From positions 1 through 32,760 of the forward strand of contig DAOVTB010000024.1 of assembly GCA_030633305.1 (NCBI GenBank): 32,760 bases of DNA, given 5' to 3'. Made by a program: the position numbers and the translations under genes. A model generated the notes under the pieces. That model did no database searches, was not told the origin of the DNA, and was given only the letters and a program-made list of their open reading frames with translations. This DNA comes from Candidatus Muiribacteriota bacterium. GTDB taxonomy: Bacteria > Muiribacteriota > DAOVTB01. Shown piece after piece: positions 7,847 through 16,100 of this stretch; position 1 is the first letter of the stretch; every line of letters begins with the position of its first letter.

Positions 7847-8302
7847 TTGATTTTTTTTAATACACGATTTCGTGGCGTGACTCTTATAGAAATAATGACT
7901 GCGGCTGTTATAATGGCTATGGTTATGATCCCGTTGTTTTTAATGTATTCTCAGACTATGGATACAATTTCGTATACCGAAGATGAATTGAAGGCATTTT
8001 CAATCGCACAAAGAGAAATAGAAAGGATGAAAAGCTGGAATAGTATAAATAAACAAAGTCTTGAACATTTAAGTATTCTGGTTAAAAGTGAGAATTTGAC
8101 TAATCCCAGAACTGAAAAGGACTCAAAATTCAAATATTACAGAGAGATTGTATCAAATGCTTCTTTAACTGTTTCTGATGTTCCTACAGAGTTATTAAAT
8201 GCAAAAGTAGGAAAATTATCTGCGACAGTTTTGTGGAAGGATAAACGTGGGAAATCCAGGAAACTTACCCTGAGATGCTTCGTTGAAAAAAGGTACTATT
8301 AG
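7847..8302 (+). CDS. Type IV pilin-like / pseudopilin (PilV/GspI-like)
   Basis: A 151-residue protein. A short leader ends in FRG, then VTLIEIMTAAVIMAMVMIPLFLMY: a prepilin peptidase site with Glu at +5 and a hydrophobic alpha1 helix. The rest resembles minor pilins of the PilV/GspI class, with an AxxQREIERMKSW helix after the membrane segment. The start is TTG at 7847, supported by AGGAGG 7 nt before it; the next codons contain eight T in a row. It is the first gene of the operon with the second pilin, the sigma/anti-sigma pair and a PilX-like protein. Its closest relative in the window by layout is 22012-22488. Confidence 0.8.
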   Translation: MIFFNTRFRGVTLIEIMTAAVIMAMVMIPLFLMYSQTMDTISYTEDELKAFSIAQREIERMKSWNSINKQSLEHLSILVKSENLTNPRTEKDSKFKYYREIVSNASLTVSDVPTELLNAKVGKLSATVLWKDKRGKSRKLTLRCFVEKRYY

Positions 8303-8374
8303 TCCGAATCTTTCATGAGTGATCTTTGAATTTTTATGTGCCAGTCCAATAAAATAAAAAGAGTTAATAAGATA

Positions 8375-8905
8375 ATGATAAAAATGAATAATAGGGGATT
8401 TACAATAGTTGAACTTTCAGTGTCAGCCCTTCTTTTGGCGGTTATTCTTGTATCAATTCTCAGTTCGTTTGGTTCGATCAGAGGTTCTGATACTCTTGGA
8501 AAAAGAATAGATGTTAACGAAGAGGGAAGGATGTTTCTGTTACGTATAAATAATGAATTGATCAGTGCAAAAAAAATAATAGAACCTAAGTCCTGGTGGG
8601 ATGGAAATTATCCAGTAAAAGAATTATCATTTCTTGATAATTCTTTTAAACAGATTAATTACAAAATAACAAATTCAAAAGTTTACCGTTGGATGGAAAA
8701 TGTTCCTTTTTCAATAAAGGGATCAAGAAAAATTGTTGATAATGTTGATGATAATCAGGGGCAGAGTTATTTTCATTTGACAGGGAGACAAAAGATTGAG
8801 ATTGGCTTGAGCTTGAAACGAAAGAAAAACAGAACTAGAGAAAAAGTGAAACATATTGCTCTGGAATCGATTGTATATTTAAGAGGATTGATGGAGTATC
8901 AGTAA
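8375..8905 (+). CDS. Type IV pilin-like / pseudopilin (PilW/GspJ-like)
   Basis: The N-terminal NNRG|FTIVELSVSALLLAVILVSIL is a prepilin cleavage site (G|F, Glu +5) followed by the alpha1 membrane helix. The body of about 170 residues fits a minor pilin of the PilW/GspJ class. The start is uncertain: ATG at 8375 (leader MIKMNNRG) or 8384 gives a normal short leader, while ATG at 8336 would give a 21-residue leader. None has a strong ribosome binding site. It stops 3 nt before the sigma factor start codon, so the two share a message. Confidence 0.78.
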   Translation: MIKMNNRGFTIVELSVSALLLAVILVSILSSFGSIRGSDTLGKRIDVNEEGRMFLLRINNELISAKKIIEPKSWWDGNYPVKELSFLDNSFKQINYKITNSKVYRWMENVPFSIKGSRKIVDNVDDNQGQSYFHLTGRQKIEIGLSLKRKKNRTREKVKHIALESIVYLRGLMEYQ

Positions 8906-8908
8906 AAC

Positions 8909-9496
8909 ATGAGCAGAACAAAATGGGAAAATGAAGAATATTCATTGCTTATGCTAAGGGTTAGAGATGATGATGCAGGAGCTTTTGAGGAAATAGTGAG
9001 TAGATTTGCAAAAGTATTAACCAATTATTTTTACCAGTTATGCTGGGATAGTAGCCTTTCAGAAGACCTGTCTCAGGAAACTTTTCTAAAAATTTGGAAT
9101 TGCAGGAAAAATTATAAAGTAAAAGCCAGTTTTTCTACTTATATGTTTACCGTAGCTCTTAACCTCTGGCGTGATGAAAAGAGAAAAAAAAATAGAAAAC
9201 TTGTTCTGGTAGATCAGGAAAATATTAATTCTGACATTGATCATTCTTCTTCGCCACGAGATGATGTAGAAAAAAAAGTTGAAAAGAAATTTATGAATGT
9301 AAGTATAAAGAAAGCAATTGAAGATCTTGATGACAAGCACCGGCAACCGTTTGTACTGAGTGAAATTTCCGGATTGTCTTATGAGCAGATCGCAGTCGCA
9401 TTGGAAATACCAGTTGGAACAGTACGATCACGAAAATTTAATGCTTTCAGGAAATTAAAGGAAAAATTGATGATATTAATCGGGGCACAGAGGTAA
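8909..9496 (+). CDS. ECF (group 4) RNA polymerase sigma factor
   Basis: A 195-residue protein. Region 2 (about residues 25-95) has AFEEIVSRFAKVLTNYFYQL...SEDLSQETFLKIW and the FSTYMFTVALNLWRDEKRKKNR segment that melts and reads the -10. Region 4 (about 138-190) has LPxxR-like DDKHRQPFVLSEISGLSYEQIAVALEIPVGTVRSRKFNAFRKLK, the helix-turn-helix for the -35. A charged linker without region 3 is typical of ECF factors. The gene begins 3 nt after a pilin gene and is followed 5 nt later by its likely anti-sigma factor. Two matching ECF-like promoters flank this operon. Confidence 0.92.
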   Translation: MSRTKWENEEYSLLMLRVRDDDAGAFEEIVSRFAKVLTNYFYQLCWDSSLSEDLSQETFLKIWNCRKNYKVKASFSTYMFTVALNLWRDEKRKKNRKLVLVDQENINSDIDHSSSPRDDVEKKVEKKFMNVSIKKAIEDLDDKHRQPFVLSEISGLSYEQIAVALEIPVGTVRSRKFNAFRKLKEKLMILIGAQR

Positions 9497-9501
9497 AAAT
9501 T

Positions 9502-10179
9502 ATGGAGTGTAAAATTGTTCGAGATAATTTGATTGCCATGCGGGATGATGAACTTGATAGCACTTTAAAAGAAGAAATCCTGAATCACTTATCAAGCTGT
9601 AAGGAGTGTCGAACTGAACAGAAGGCTATTGTTTCTTTTTTTGAAAGTTATGGAAAACTTGAACAGTTAAAGCTTTCTGAAGACTATATGGATAGTCTTT
9701 TTTGTAAATGTGGTATAAATACAAAAAAGAATTATTCTTCGATTATCCGTAATATAAGTCTAGCTGCTGCAGTTGTTCTTATGATTTTTAGTTACTTTAT
9801 TTACAATAGTGAAAATGAATCATCTTATATGGAACTTATGAAGATTTCAAAATCAGTAAAAGAATCTCTGAAAAATGTTTCAAGTCTTGAAAATATTAAA
9901 TTATATGGACAGTGTATCAACAAGATTAACTTTAAGAACAGTAATTTTCAACGAGTTGAATTTTTAGTTTCAAAAAATGAAAATTCCAGTCGGTATGAAC
10001 TGATTGAGATAACTAATGGAAAAAAGGAAATCCTGTATTCTCGGAATAATCCCTTTAACATTGAGTTCAGTATGAAGGGAAGAAGCAGGTTGGATTATAA
10101 TATTAGACTGGATAGCGAGAAAAACACTGAAAGTATTCAATTCAATTCAGTTCTTTTCCTCAATAATACAGGTATATAA
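9502..10179 (+). CDS. Membrane anti-sigma factor with zf-HC2 zinc finger
   Basis: A 225-residue protein. Residues 3-36 carry Cys3 and H29-x3-C33-x2-C36 (HLSSCKEC), the ZAS/zf-HC2 motif that clamps an ECF sigma factor. One transmembrane helix follows (about residues 82-103, NISLAAAVVLMIFSYFIY), then a domain of about 120 residues outside the cytoplasm that presumably senses the signal and resembles nothing I recognise. SD AGAGGT precedes the ATG. Its place directly after the ECF gene supports the partnership. Release of the sigma factor would activate the promoters at 7756 and 10842. Confidence 0.88.
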   Translation: MECKIVRDNLIAMRDDELDSTLKEEILNHLSSCKECRTEQKAIVSFFESYGKLEQLKLSEDYMDSLFCKCGINTKKNYSSIIRNISLAAAVVLMIFSYFIYNSENESSYMELMKISKSVKESLKNVSSLENIKLYGQCINKINFKNSNFQRVEFLVSKNENSSRYELIEITNGKKEILYSRNNPFNIEFSMKGRSRLDYNIRLDSEKNTESIQFNSVLFLNNTGI

Positions 10180-10191
10180 AAGGTGGTATAA

Positions 10192-10818
10192 ATGCATTTT
10201 ATCAAGTCAAATCGTGGTATTGCAATTGGGATAGTATTATTTGTTATAACCATTCTGGGAATGTTTATATTCTTTACTCATAAACGCGCTACTCAGGATC
10301 GACATTCTATGCATAAAAGTATGAATAGATATGTATCAAAACTTGCCGCTGAATCTATTCTTGCTATTTCATCATCATCGATTGTGGAAAGTAAAAAAAG
10401 TGAAAAATTCTCGAATAGATGGTATAAGATGTTGAATTTCAGATCTCAGAATAAGGTCGCTGAGAAACAGGGATATATAGGGAAGCTTGAAGGTAAAATA
10501 AATATTTTAAGTGGTCTGAAAGATATTTCAATACCATATCTTGTAATCGGAGAAGATGTTCCAGGTCCTGGAAAAAAAAGATTATCCACAACCCCGGGTG
10601 CCAAGGAACTTCATCAATATGCTGCTTCAATTAAATATTACAGGACTGATCTTTTTGCGCGTGTTGAATATGGAAGCGAAAAACTTGTTTTGTATTCGCC
10701 GCTGGTAGTTCATCCTGAAGAAAATATTTACACGATTCATACAAAAAAAATTCAAGACCCAAATGATCCAAATAAAATTATTGTAGAATCGAATGTTGAT
10801 CAAGTAAACCTTAGGTGA
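10192..10818 (+). CDS. PilX/GspK-like minor pilin component
   Basis: A 208-residue protein. The N-terminus KSNRG|IAIGIVLFVITILGMFIFFTHKRATQDRH looks like a prepilin leader and membrane helix but has Ile, not Glu, at +5, as expected for GspK/PilX-type tip proteins. The body is not recognisable by eye. AGGTGG lies 7 nt before the ATG, and the gene follows the anti-sigma gene by 12 nt. The protein at 22460-23008 has the same kind of N-terminus, so each pilin cluster has one such member. Confidence 0.65.
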   Translation: MHFIKSNRGIAIGIVLFVITILGMFIFFTHKRATQDRHSMHKSMNRYVSKLAAESILAISSSSIVESKKSEKFSNRWYKMLNFRSQNKVAEKQGYIGKLEGKINILSGLKDISIPYLVIGEDVPGPGKKRLSTTPGAKELHQYAASIKYYRTDLFARVEYGSEKLVLYSPLVVHPEENIYTIHTKKIQDPNDPNKIIVESNVDQVNLR

Positions 10819-10841
10819 AAATTGAAGTAAAAAAAATAAAA

Positions 10842-10876
10842 TGAACTATTACGTTAATCCTTTCGTTTAACTTAAT
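10842..10876 (+). promoter_or_regulatory. Second ECF-type promoter (before the exported protein gene)
   Basis: TGAACTATT (10842-10850), 10 nt, then TTTCGTTTAACTTAAT (10861-10876). Both blocks are identical to those at 7756-7789, while the spacer sequence differs. GAAC to CGT is 17 nt. It sits between the PilX-like gene and the exported-protein gene, about 30 nt before the latter's start codon. Confidence 0.6.
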
Positions 10877-10905
10877 AGACTACCAAATAATGAAAGGGAA
10901 AAAGT

Positions 10906-12387
10906 ATGAATTTTAAAAAAATTGTTTCTATTATATTTCTGGTCCTTTTTTCATCAATAAGCTTGATTTCACAACAGAATCAAGTAAATACTACACCGAT
11001 AAAACAGACAGGGACACCGCCTCCTCCTGTTGGGTCATTGAAAACTCAACCTGTTGCAGGCCGTTTGGATTATTATTATTTTTATGATAAAGATGTTATG
11101 AATATTGAGAATCCTGAAGTTCGGAAATCAATAAGAAAAAGCCGCTTTAAAAATAATCTGACCAAGTGCAAAAATTTTTGTAAGAATTTTTCAATGGATG
11201 ATCTGAAAAAACAGCTTGCTAATATCAAAATAAAAGAATTACCCAATAAGATTCCAGCCCATATTCTAAAATTTATTGGAAATGTAAAGGAATTGGAACT
11301 TGATGATAACCTTGTTGGTCTCGACTATGGTGGGTCAGGTATGTCAGAGGAGGAAGAAGAGAAGATAACAGCTGATATTACAAAATTTAAGATAGCCTAT
11401 GTACTTAAAAAGATGACTATGTTTGATGATCCTTCTCAACTTCCAACTAAGGATATTATGGAACTTGCTAAGAAGAAATGGGAAAAGGCCAAAAAAGTCA
11501 TTGCTAAAGTCAACGCTGATCCTAGTGTAAAGCTTACAAATGATGAAGAAGAGGAAATTGTTGAAGCGCCAGATGATTACGAAGTTACAAATCATACTGA
11601 TTATTATTTTGAAATGGAAAAATCTGCAATAAAGAAAGAAGATAAAAATGATTATCTTGATCAGACAAGCCTCAGTCTTGTTAAAGCAATTGCGGCTGCA
11701 GGTGGACTCCCAAATCAGATTACATCTCAGGGATGGCTTGATATGCAGGCTGATGGTGTTGTTCAGAATCCTGATGGTACCTGGAGTGTAAAAAAAGACT
11801 GGTGGGCACATACACACGCAGATGGAACGATAAGAGATTTTCAACAGGATAATTATGATGCGAAACCTTTGCAGTCTGGTTCTGAAATGCTTTCTACAGA
11901 ACTTGATAAGATTAAGCCTGACACAATGAAAATGAGTATGTTCAGGGCGGCACTTTCAAATGCAGAACAAAAAATATTATACATAGATTATGAACATGCA
12001 CCAAAAGGTTTTAATCTAGCTTCTGACCCTAACATCAAACATCCTGTTAACGGTTTTAAACCAATTCAGGTTGTTGTTCCTTCAGATCATCCCTATGGAA
12101 CTACTGCAACTGGAGGACATTGGGATACAATGATTGTACGAAATGCTTGTTGGAAAGACATTGCGATTCCAATACATATTTTAAGTCATGAAAAAGATGC
12201 TAAAGGTGTTCCATTAGTAGATGTTTTACTTGAGGATCTGGTGTTGAAATGGGAAAAAGAAGTTGATCTGTATGATGTCCGACAGGACTTCCATTATATT
12301 ATTCCGCCGCTTTTGGAGCCACCTTTGCCGCCGACAACATTGACAAGAAACCAATATCCAATGGCACCATCCTGGGGCGGTCGATAA
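10906..12387 (+). CDS. Large exported protein of unknown function
   Basis: A 493-residue protein. A signal peptide is clear (MNFKKIVSIIFLVLFSSISLISQ), followed by a proline-rich stretch (GTPPPPVG). The middle is charged and helical (EEEEEKITADITKFKIAYVLKKM; KKWEKAKKVIAKV). The later part has aromatic and glycine-rich segments (QNPDGTWSVKKDWWAHTHADGTIRDF; HPYGTTATGGHWDTMIV) that read like a folded extracellular domain. I do not recognise the family. It has its own ECF-type promoter matching that of the pilin/sigma operon, so it is probably exported under the same control. The stop codon is the first three bases of inverted-repeat copy 2. Confidence 0.8.
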   Translation: MNFKKIVSIIFLVLFSSISLISQQNQVNTTPIKQTGTPPPPVGSLKTQPVAGRLDYYYFYDKDVMNIENPEVRKSIRKSRFKNNLTKCKNFCKNFSMDDLKKQLANIKIKELPNKIPAHILKFIGNVKELELDDNLVGLDYGGSGMSEEEEEKITADITKFKIAYVLKKMTMFDDPSQLPTKDIMELAKKKWEKAKKVIAKVNADPSVKLTNDEEEEIVEAPDDYEVTNHTDYYFEMEKSAIKKEDKNDYLDQTSLSLVKAIAAAGGLPNQITSQGWLDMQADGVVQNPDGTWSVKKDWWAHTHADGTIRDFQQDNYDAKPLQSGSEMLSTELDKIKPDTMKMSMFRAALSNAEQKILYIDYEHAPKGFNLASDPNIKHPVNGFKPIQVVVPSDHPYGTTATGGHWDTMIVRNACWKDIAIPIHILSHEKDAKGVPLVDVLLEDLVLKWEKEVDLYDVRQDFHYIIPPLLEPPLPPTTLTRNQYPMAPSWGGR

Positions 12388-12513
12388 TCTGCATCCTGAT
12401 GAGCGAAGGTTGAAACTTTCTGCACCAATTTATGCTTGCGGAGTAGAGAAAACTACACCTCAGCATAAATTGTCTTGAAAGTTCCAACCTTCATCTCATC
12501 AGAAAGCAGATTA
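12385..12513 (+). repeat. Long inverted-repeat element, copy 2
   Basis: A 129-bp hairpin. The outer arm starts with TAATCTGC, whose TAA is the stop codon of the upstream gene, and ends with GCAGATTA. CTGATGAG-C-GAAGGTTG-A-AACTTT faces an arm that reads CTGATGAG-AT-GAAGGTTG-G-AACTTT. Apical blocks AATTTATGCTTGCGGAGTA (12427-12445) and TACACCTCAGCATAAATTG (12454-12472) are identical in copy 3. Confidence 0.85.
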
Positions 12514-12560
12514 GGCCCTGAAAAAAAGGTTAGAAACAAAAAATACAACTAGACAGTCTC

Positions 12561-12633
12561 GAAATACGGAAAGAGTATTCCTTGCTTAGATCAGGAACAG
12601 AATAATCCAAATCTCATCTCGTCAAATGTCCAG
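12561..12633 (+). repeat. Half copy of the inverted-repeat element (copy 5, right arm only)
   Basis: It contains GAAATACGGAAAGAGTAT (compare GAAATACCGAAGAGTAT in copy 4) and the conserved right-arm motif TCATCTC (12614-12620), followed by GTCAAATGTCC. No complementary left arm carrying GAGCGA is present upstream, so this looks like a truncated copy lying 3' of intact copy 2. Confidence 0.55.
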
Positions 12634-12662
12634 ATAAGGTACGGAATAATTCTACAGTTGTA

Positions 12663-12974
12663 CTAATTTTGATTAGCAGCATCAAGCATCTTTTTTACAA
12701 CTTTCAAGTTAAGTTTTTTAGTGGCATGATATTCACTGAAAGTACTTTTGAGATCTTTTAACATATCTTTTAACAATTTTTTCTTAGCAGATTTTGCCTT
12801 TGAACCCCGGATGGGATATTTGTATGTTACAAAATGAATAGATCGTCCTTGAACACCGGTCCAGGTACTTGTTTGAGTGAATGTTCGATGTTCTCTTTTT
12901 GGTAATGCTTGAACGACATCAAACCAGAGTGCAACTTCGTGATGTCCTGGTGGTCGAGTATTTGTAACTATCAT
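12663..12974 (-). pseudogene. ORF, possible internal fragment of a DDE (IS1634/IS4-like) transposase
   Basis: A 103-residue frame. The run KREHRTFTQTSTWTGVQGRSIHFVTYKYPIRG, followed by a lysine-rich helix (KSAKKKLLKDMLKDLKSTFSEYHATKKLNLKVVKKMLDA), resembles by eye the beta-strand/helix insertion of IS1634-type transposases. The catalytic parts on both sides are absent. The frame continues only 10 codons upstream of the ATG before a stop, and there is no Shine-Dalgarno. It is therefore more likely a remnant than a working gene. It lies among inverted repeats and degenerate repeats. The assignment is tentative. Confidence 0.3.
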
Positions 12975-13097
12975 CGATGAAATTCTGTTATTTTCCCGAC
13001 TGAATCAATTTACTCGCTTTAAAATCCTGAATGAAATTATTTTGGTCAGGTCTACTTTCTTGATATTGGCAATCGTTTTTTTATTTTAACCATTTTC

Positions 13098-13193
13098 CTT
13101 CGTGGTAAAATTTTGTATTTCTTTCCTCTGCATTCTCAGCGTTCTCTGCGCGAGAATCTTCTTTTTCTCTGAGCCTTTGCGCGAGATCTTCTC
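13098..13193. repeat. Degenerate short-repeat block (TGCGCGAGA type)
   Basis: The stretch mixes variants of CTCTGCGTTCTC/CTTTGCGCGAGATC with TTCCTTCGTGGT. The unit TGCGCGAGA followed by TCTTCT occurs at about 13147 and 13178. Blocks of this 'CGCAAAGGCGCAGAG ... CCACGAAGG' kind recur between genes in many environmental genomes without a known function. It ends next to the stop codon of the HEAT gene at 13195. The preceding stretch 12975-13097 shows nothing I can name. Confidence 0.55.
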
Positions 13194-13194
13194 T

Positions 13195-16100
13195 TTATTT
13201 TTCAGGATGAACCCATTTACCGATCTTGAAATCCTGGATAACTAGTCCCTGATTGATATTGTCAAAAACTATTCGAAGTTCAATTTCTGCACCGTCAAAA
13301 AGGTTTTCCATAACCATTTGTTTGCATCGATAAAGTTCTCCATGGCGGTATTTTTTTTCAAGAGCAATTATTAATTCAAGAAGTGCAAGCCTTTTTAATT
13401 TTCCGCTTTGATTAGATTTTCTAATTTTTCTCCATTTTGAATGTGCAATTCCCTGGTTATATATTTGTTGTTTTGCCTGGACGTTGCTGAAGATTTTTGG
13501 GTTAGTAGTGTTCATGATTGGAGCATGCTTTTTTTTCAAAGTTTTTGTAGATTCTTTTTTTTCTGTTCCCATTACTATAATTTTGCTGTCAGGCAAGTTG
13601 TTTTTCCCCAAATTAAGAATAATTATGATTACTATAAATGAAACCATAATCCCGCCAGCAATGAATACATTTTTCTTTGAATAAATTGTGCTTTCAATAA
13701 TTTCTTCACTGGAATCTTTTGTATTTGAGTTCTGATCACTTGAAGTAGTTTTTTCATAATGTATAGGAATGCAGGAGGAATCACCAGAAGAACGTTCAAT
13801 TTTTTCAAACCACATTGAACCATAGATTGGATTTGTTAACAGAACTTTAAGGGCTGATAATCTTATTCTTTCTTCATCAGATTCAATTCCTTTAAGCAGT
13901 TCATCGAAAAAATGTGGATCATCATGGTTTTTCAGCAATCCTTCAAATGTGTTGGCAATGATCCTTTTGTCGTTGGAGTCTAAGATGGAAGCTATGAAAT
14001 TATAGATTATTTTGATTTTTGAAAATTTTCCTAGAAGGGAGCAGAGGTTTGATTTTGCAAACTCGTTTTCAGTGGTTTCAAGATATGATAAAAGATATTC
14101 AGAATTTTCATCAGTCAATTGTTGTTCTATTTTTGCAGCAATATCTGGAATATTCTTTTTTGAAGATTTATCAATTTCATTAAAAAGTTCTATCAAGGTG
14201 TTTTCATTACTGGTATCAATTGTTTCAGTTTTTTCAGCTTTATTAAAACGTTCAACAAAATTAAATTCATTATCAAAAGATGAAATAAATTCACTTGCAG
14301 TTACTGCTATGTCCAGTTCTTTATCATTTACCAGTTTTCGGATCAGGACATAGCTTTCAAAAGACCTTATTCTGTTAAGGGCAAATAGTGCACTTTTTCT
14401 GGTTCTAATATCAATGGATTCAACCATCAATGAAATTTTGTGAAAAATTTTATCTGGCATGACTTCATGTAGTATTATGACTGTGTTGGTGACAACTCTC
14501 TGATTATCATGATATAAAAATGGGAAAATTTCATCGATCCTGTCACTGTAATCATAAAAAGCCAATGATTCAATAGCGTTGGCTATGACTCTTGCATCAT
14601 AATCTTTTTTTAAGATATCGAATAGAAATTCTTTTCCGCCTGTAAAAGTCATTCCAACAGTTTTTACAAGTGCAGCTTTCAGATAAGGATCCGATGCTCC
14701 AACAAAACACCTGTATAGCGCCTTGTAATTTTCATCAGTAGCAATTGAGCAAAGTTCGTTGGCTGCTTTTATTCTTTCGCCCATTTCCATATTAATGGAT
14801 TTGATAATTTTAATTCTAGTTGAAATAAATTCATGTGGAACTTTACCAGTCTCTATCAGGTAATCAATTATTTGATTTTGAGTAGCTTCGTCTTTATTTG
14901 ATTCGACCTGCAAAATTTTAACCAGTGTTTTTGCTCTGTCCTGTATTGATTGGTTATGATCTTCACAAAGATCTTTTGCCAGGTTTATCATAGATGGATC
15001 ACGTATGTATTCGAGAATATGCAGACAGGCTTTTCTTTTCCATAGTTTTTTACTATTTAAACCATTTTTCAAGTAAGTTGAGACCATTTCTTTTTTTCCG
15101 GATTTCCATAGTGCAAAAGCACTTACTGATGATATTCTGTGATCTCTACTTTTTATAAAGCGACTGTAAATAGAGTTAAGTTTTTCATTAGAATCTCCAT
15201 GCGAAAGACCTTCGATACAGTTTGCAACAATTCTGAAATCATTTGATTCAAGGTAGGGGTGAATAATGTCACTGTACTGATTTTTCCCGTATTTTCCCAA
15301 AAATTTCACATATGAAGCAATCAGAAAATTATTTGATTCTTTCTGGAGTTCCTCATCAACTAATGGAAGAAATTCGGTATGTCCAAGGTTATCAAGAATA
15401 TTCATGACCATGATCTTTTCATGGAAATCGTTACTTTCTTTAATAATCATTTCAAATTTATTAAAAAAATTATCTGACAGATGATGTGAATATCTAATAA
15501 AGGTATCTGGCTGAGTACCTCTTTTTTCCAGATTTGCTAAAGCAGCTCTTGCTTTATTTCTGACTGTTTCTGAACTATCTTCCAAAAGAAGGTGAATAAT
15601 ACCCTCTAATTTTTTATGAGCTAGGATAAAGCAGAGTTTTGATGCATTTATTCTGTTTTCACGGTTTCCCTGAGCAAGGTTTTTCAATTTTGTGATAACC
15701 AGAAGTTTGGAATATTTCCATATATGACAGGAAGCAAAAAAAATAAATTCATTATTATCATTTGTTTCGTAAAGTTCAATAATTTTTTGTATTGCAGTAG
15801 ATTCATCCAATTTCATAAGGATCATCATTGAATTTATCTTATAATTTTTATTTTTATTATCGAGAGCTTTTAGAAGAAAAGGGATCAGCTCACTTCCAAA
15901 CCATTTAATAATTATTTTAGAAAAAAGATGTGCAACTGATCGATCCTCTTCAGTAAGAAAAACGTTTATGAGATTATTGATTGTTTTGTGTTCACTTTTT
16001 TTTATACTATAGTGATTAAGTGATTTTAACAGTTTGATTCTGTTTTCTTTCTGCTTAAATGATGAGTAATCAGTCAGAAATATATCTATAGAGGAAATTT

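Noticed and set aside
7850-7857. Run of eight T in the first codons of the pilin gene as a phase-variation tract
   Set aside because: T and A runs of this length are frequent throughout this AT-rich window, so it is not distinctive.
11344-11844. A 166-codon minus-strand open frame inside the exported-protein gene, and other long frames opposite real genes
   Set aside because: They lie wholly within confidently coding sequence on the other strand, lack ribosome binding sites and encode cysteine/phenylalanine/isoleucine-rich peptides typical of antisense reading of AT-rich genes.
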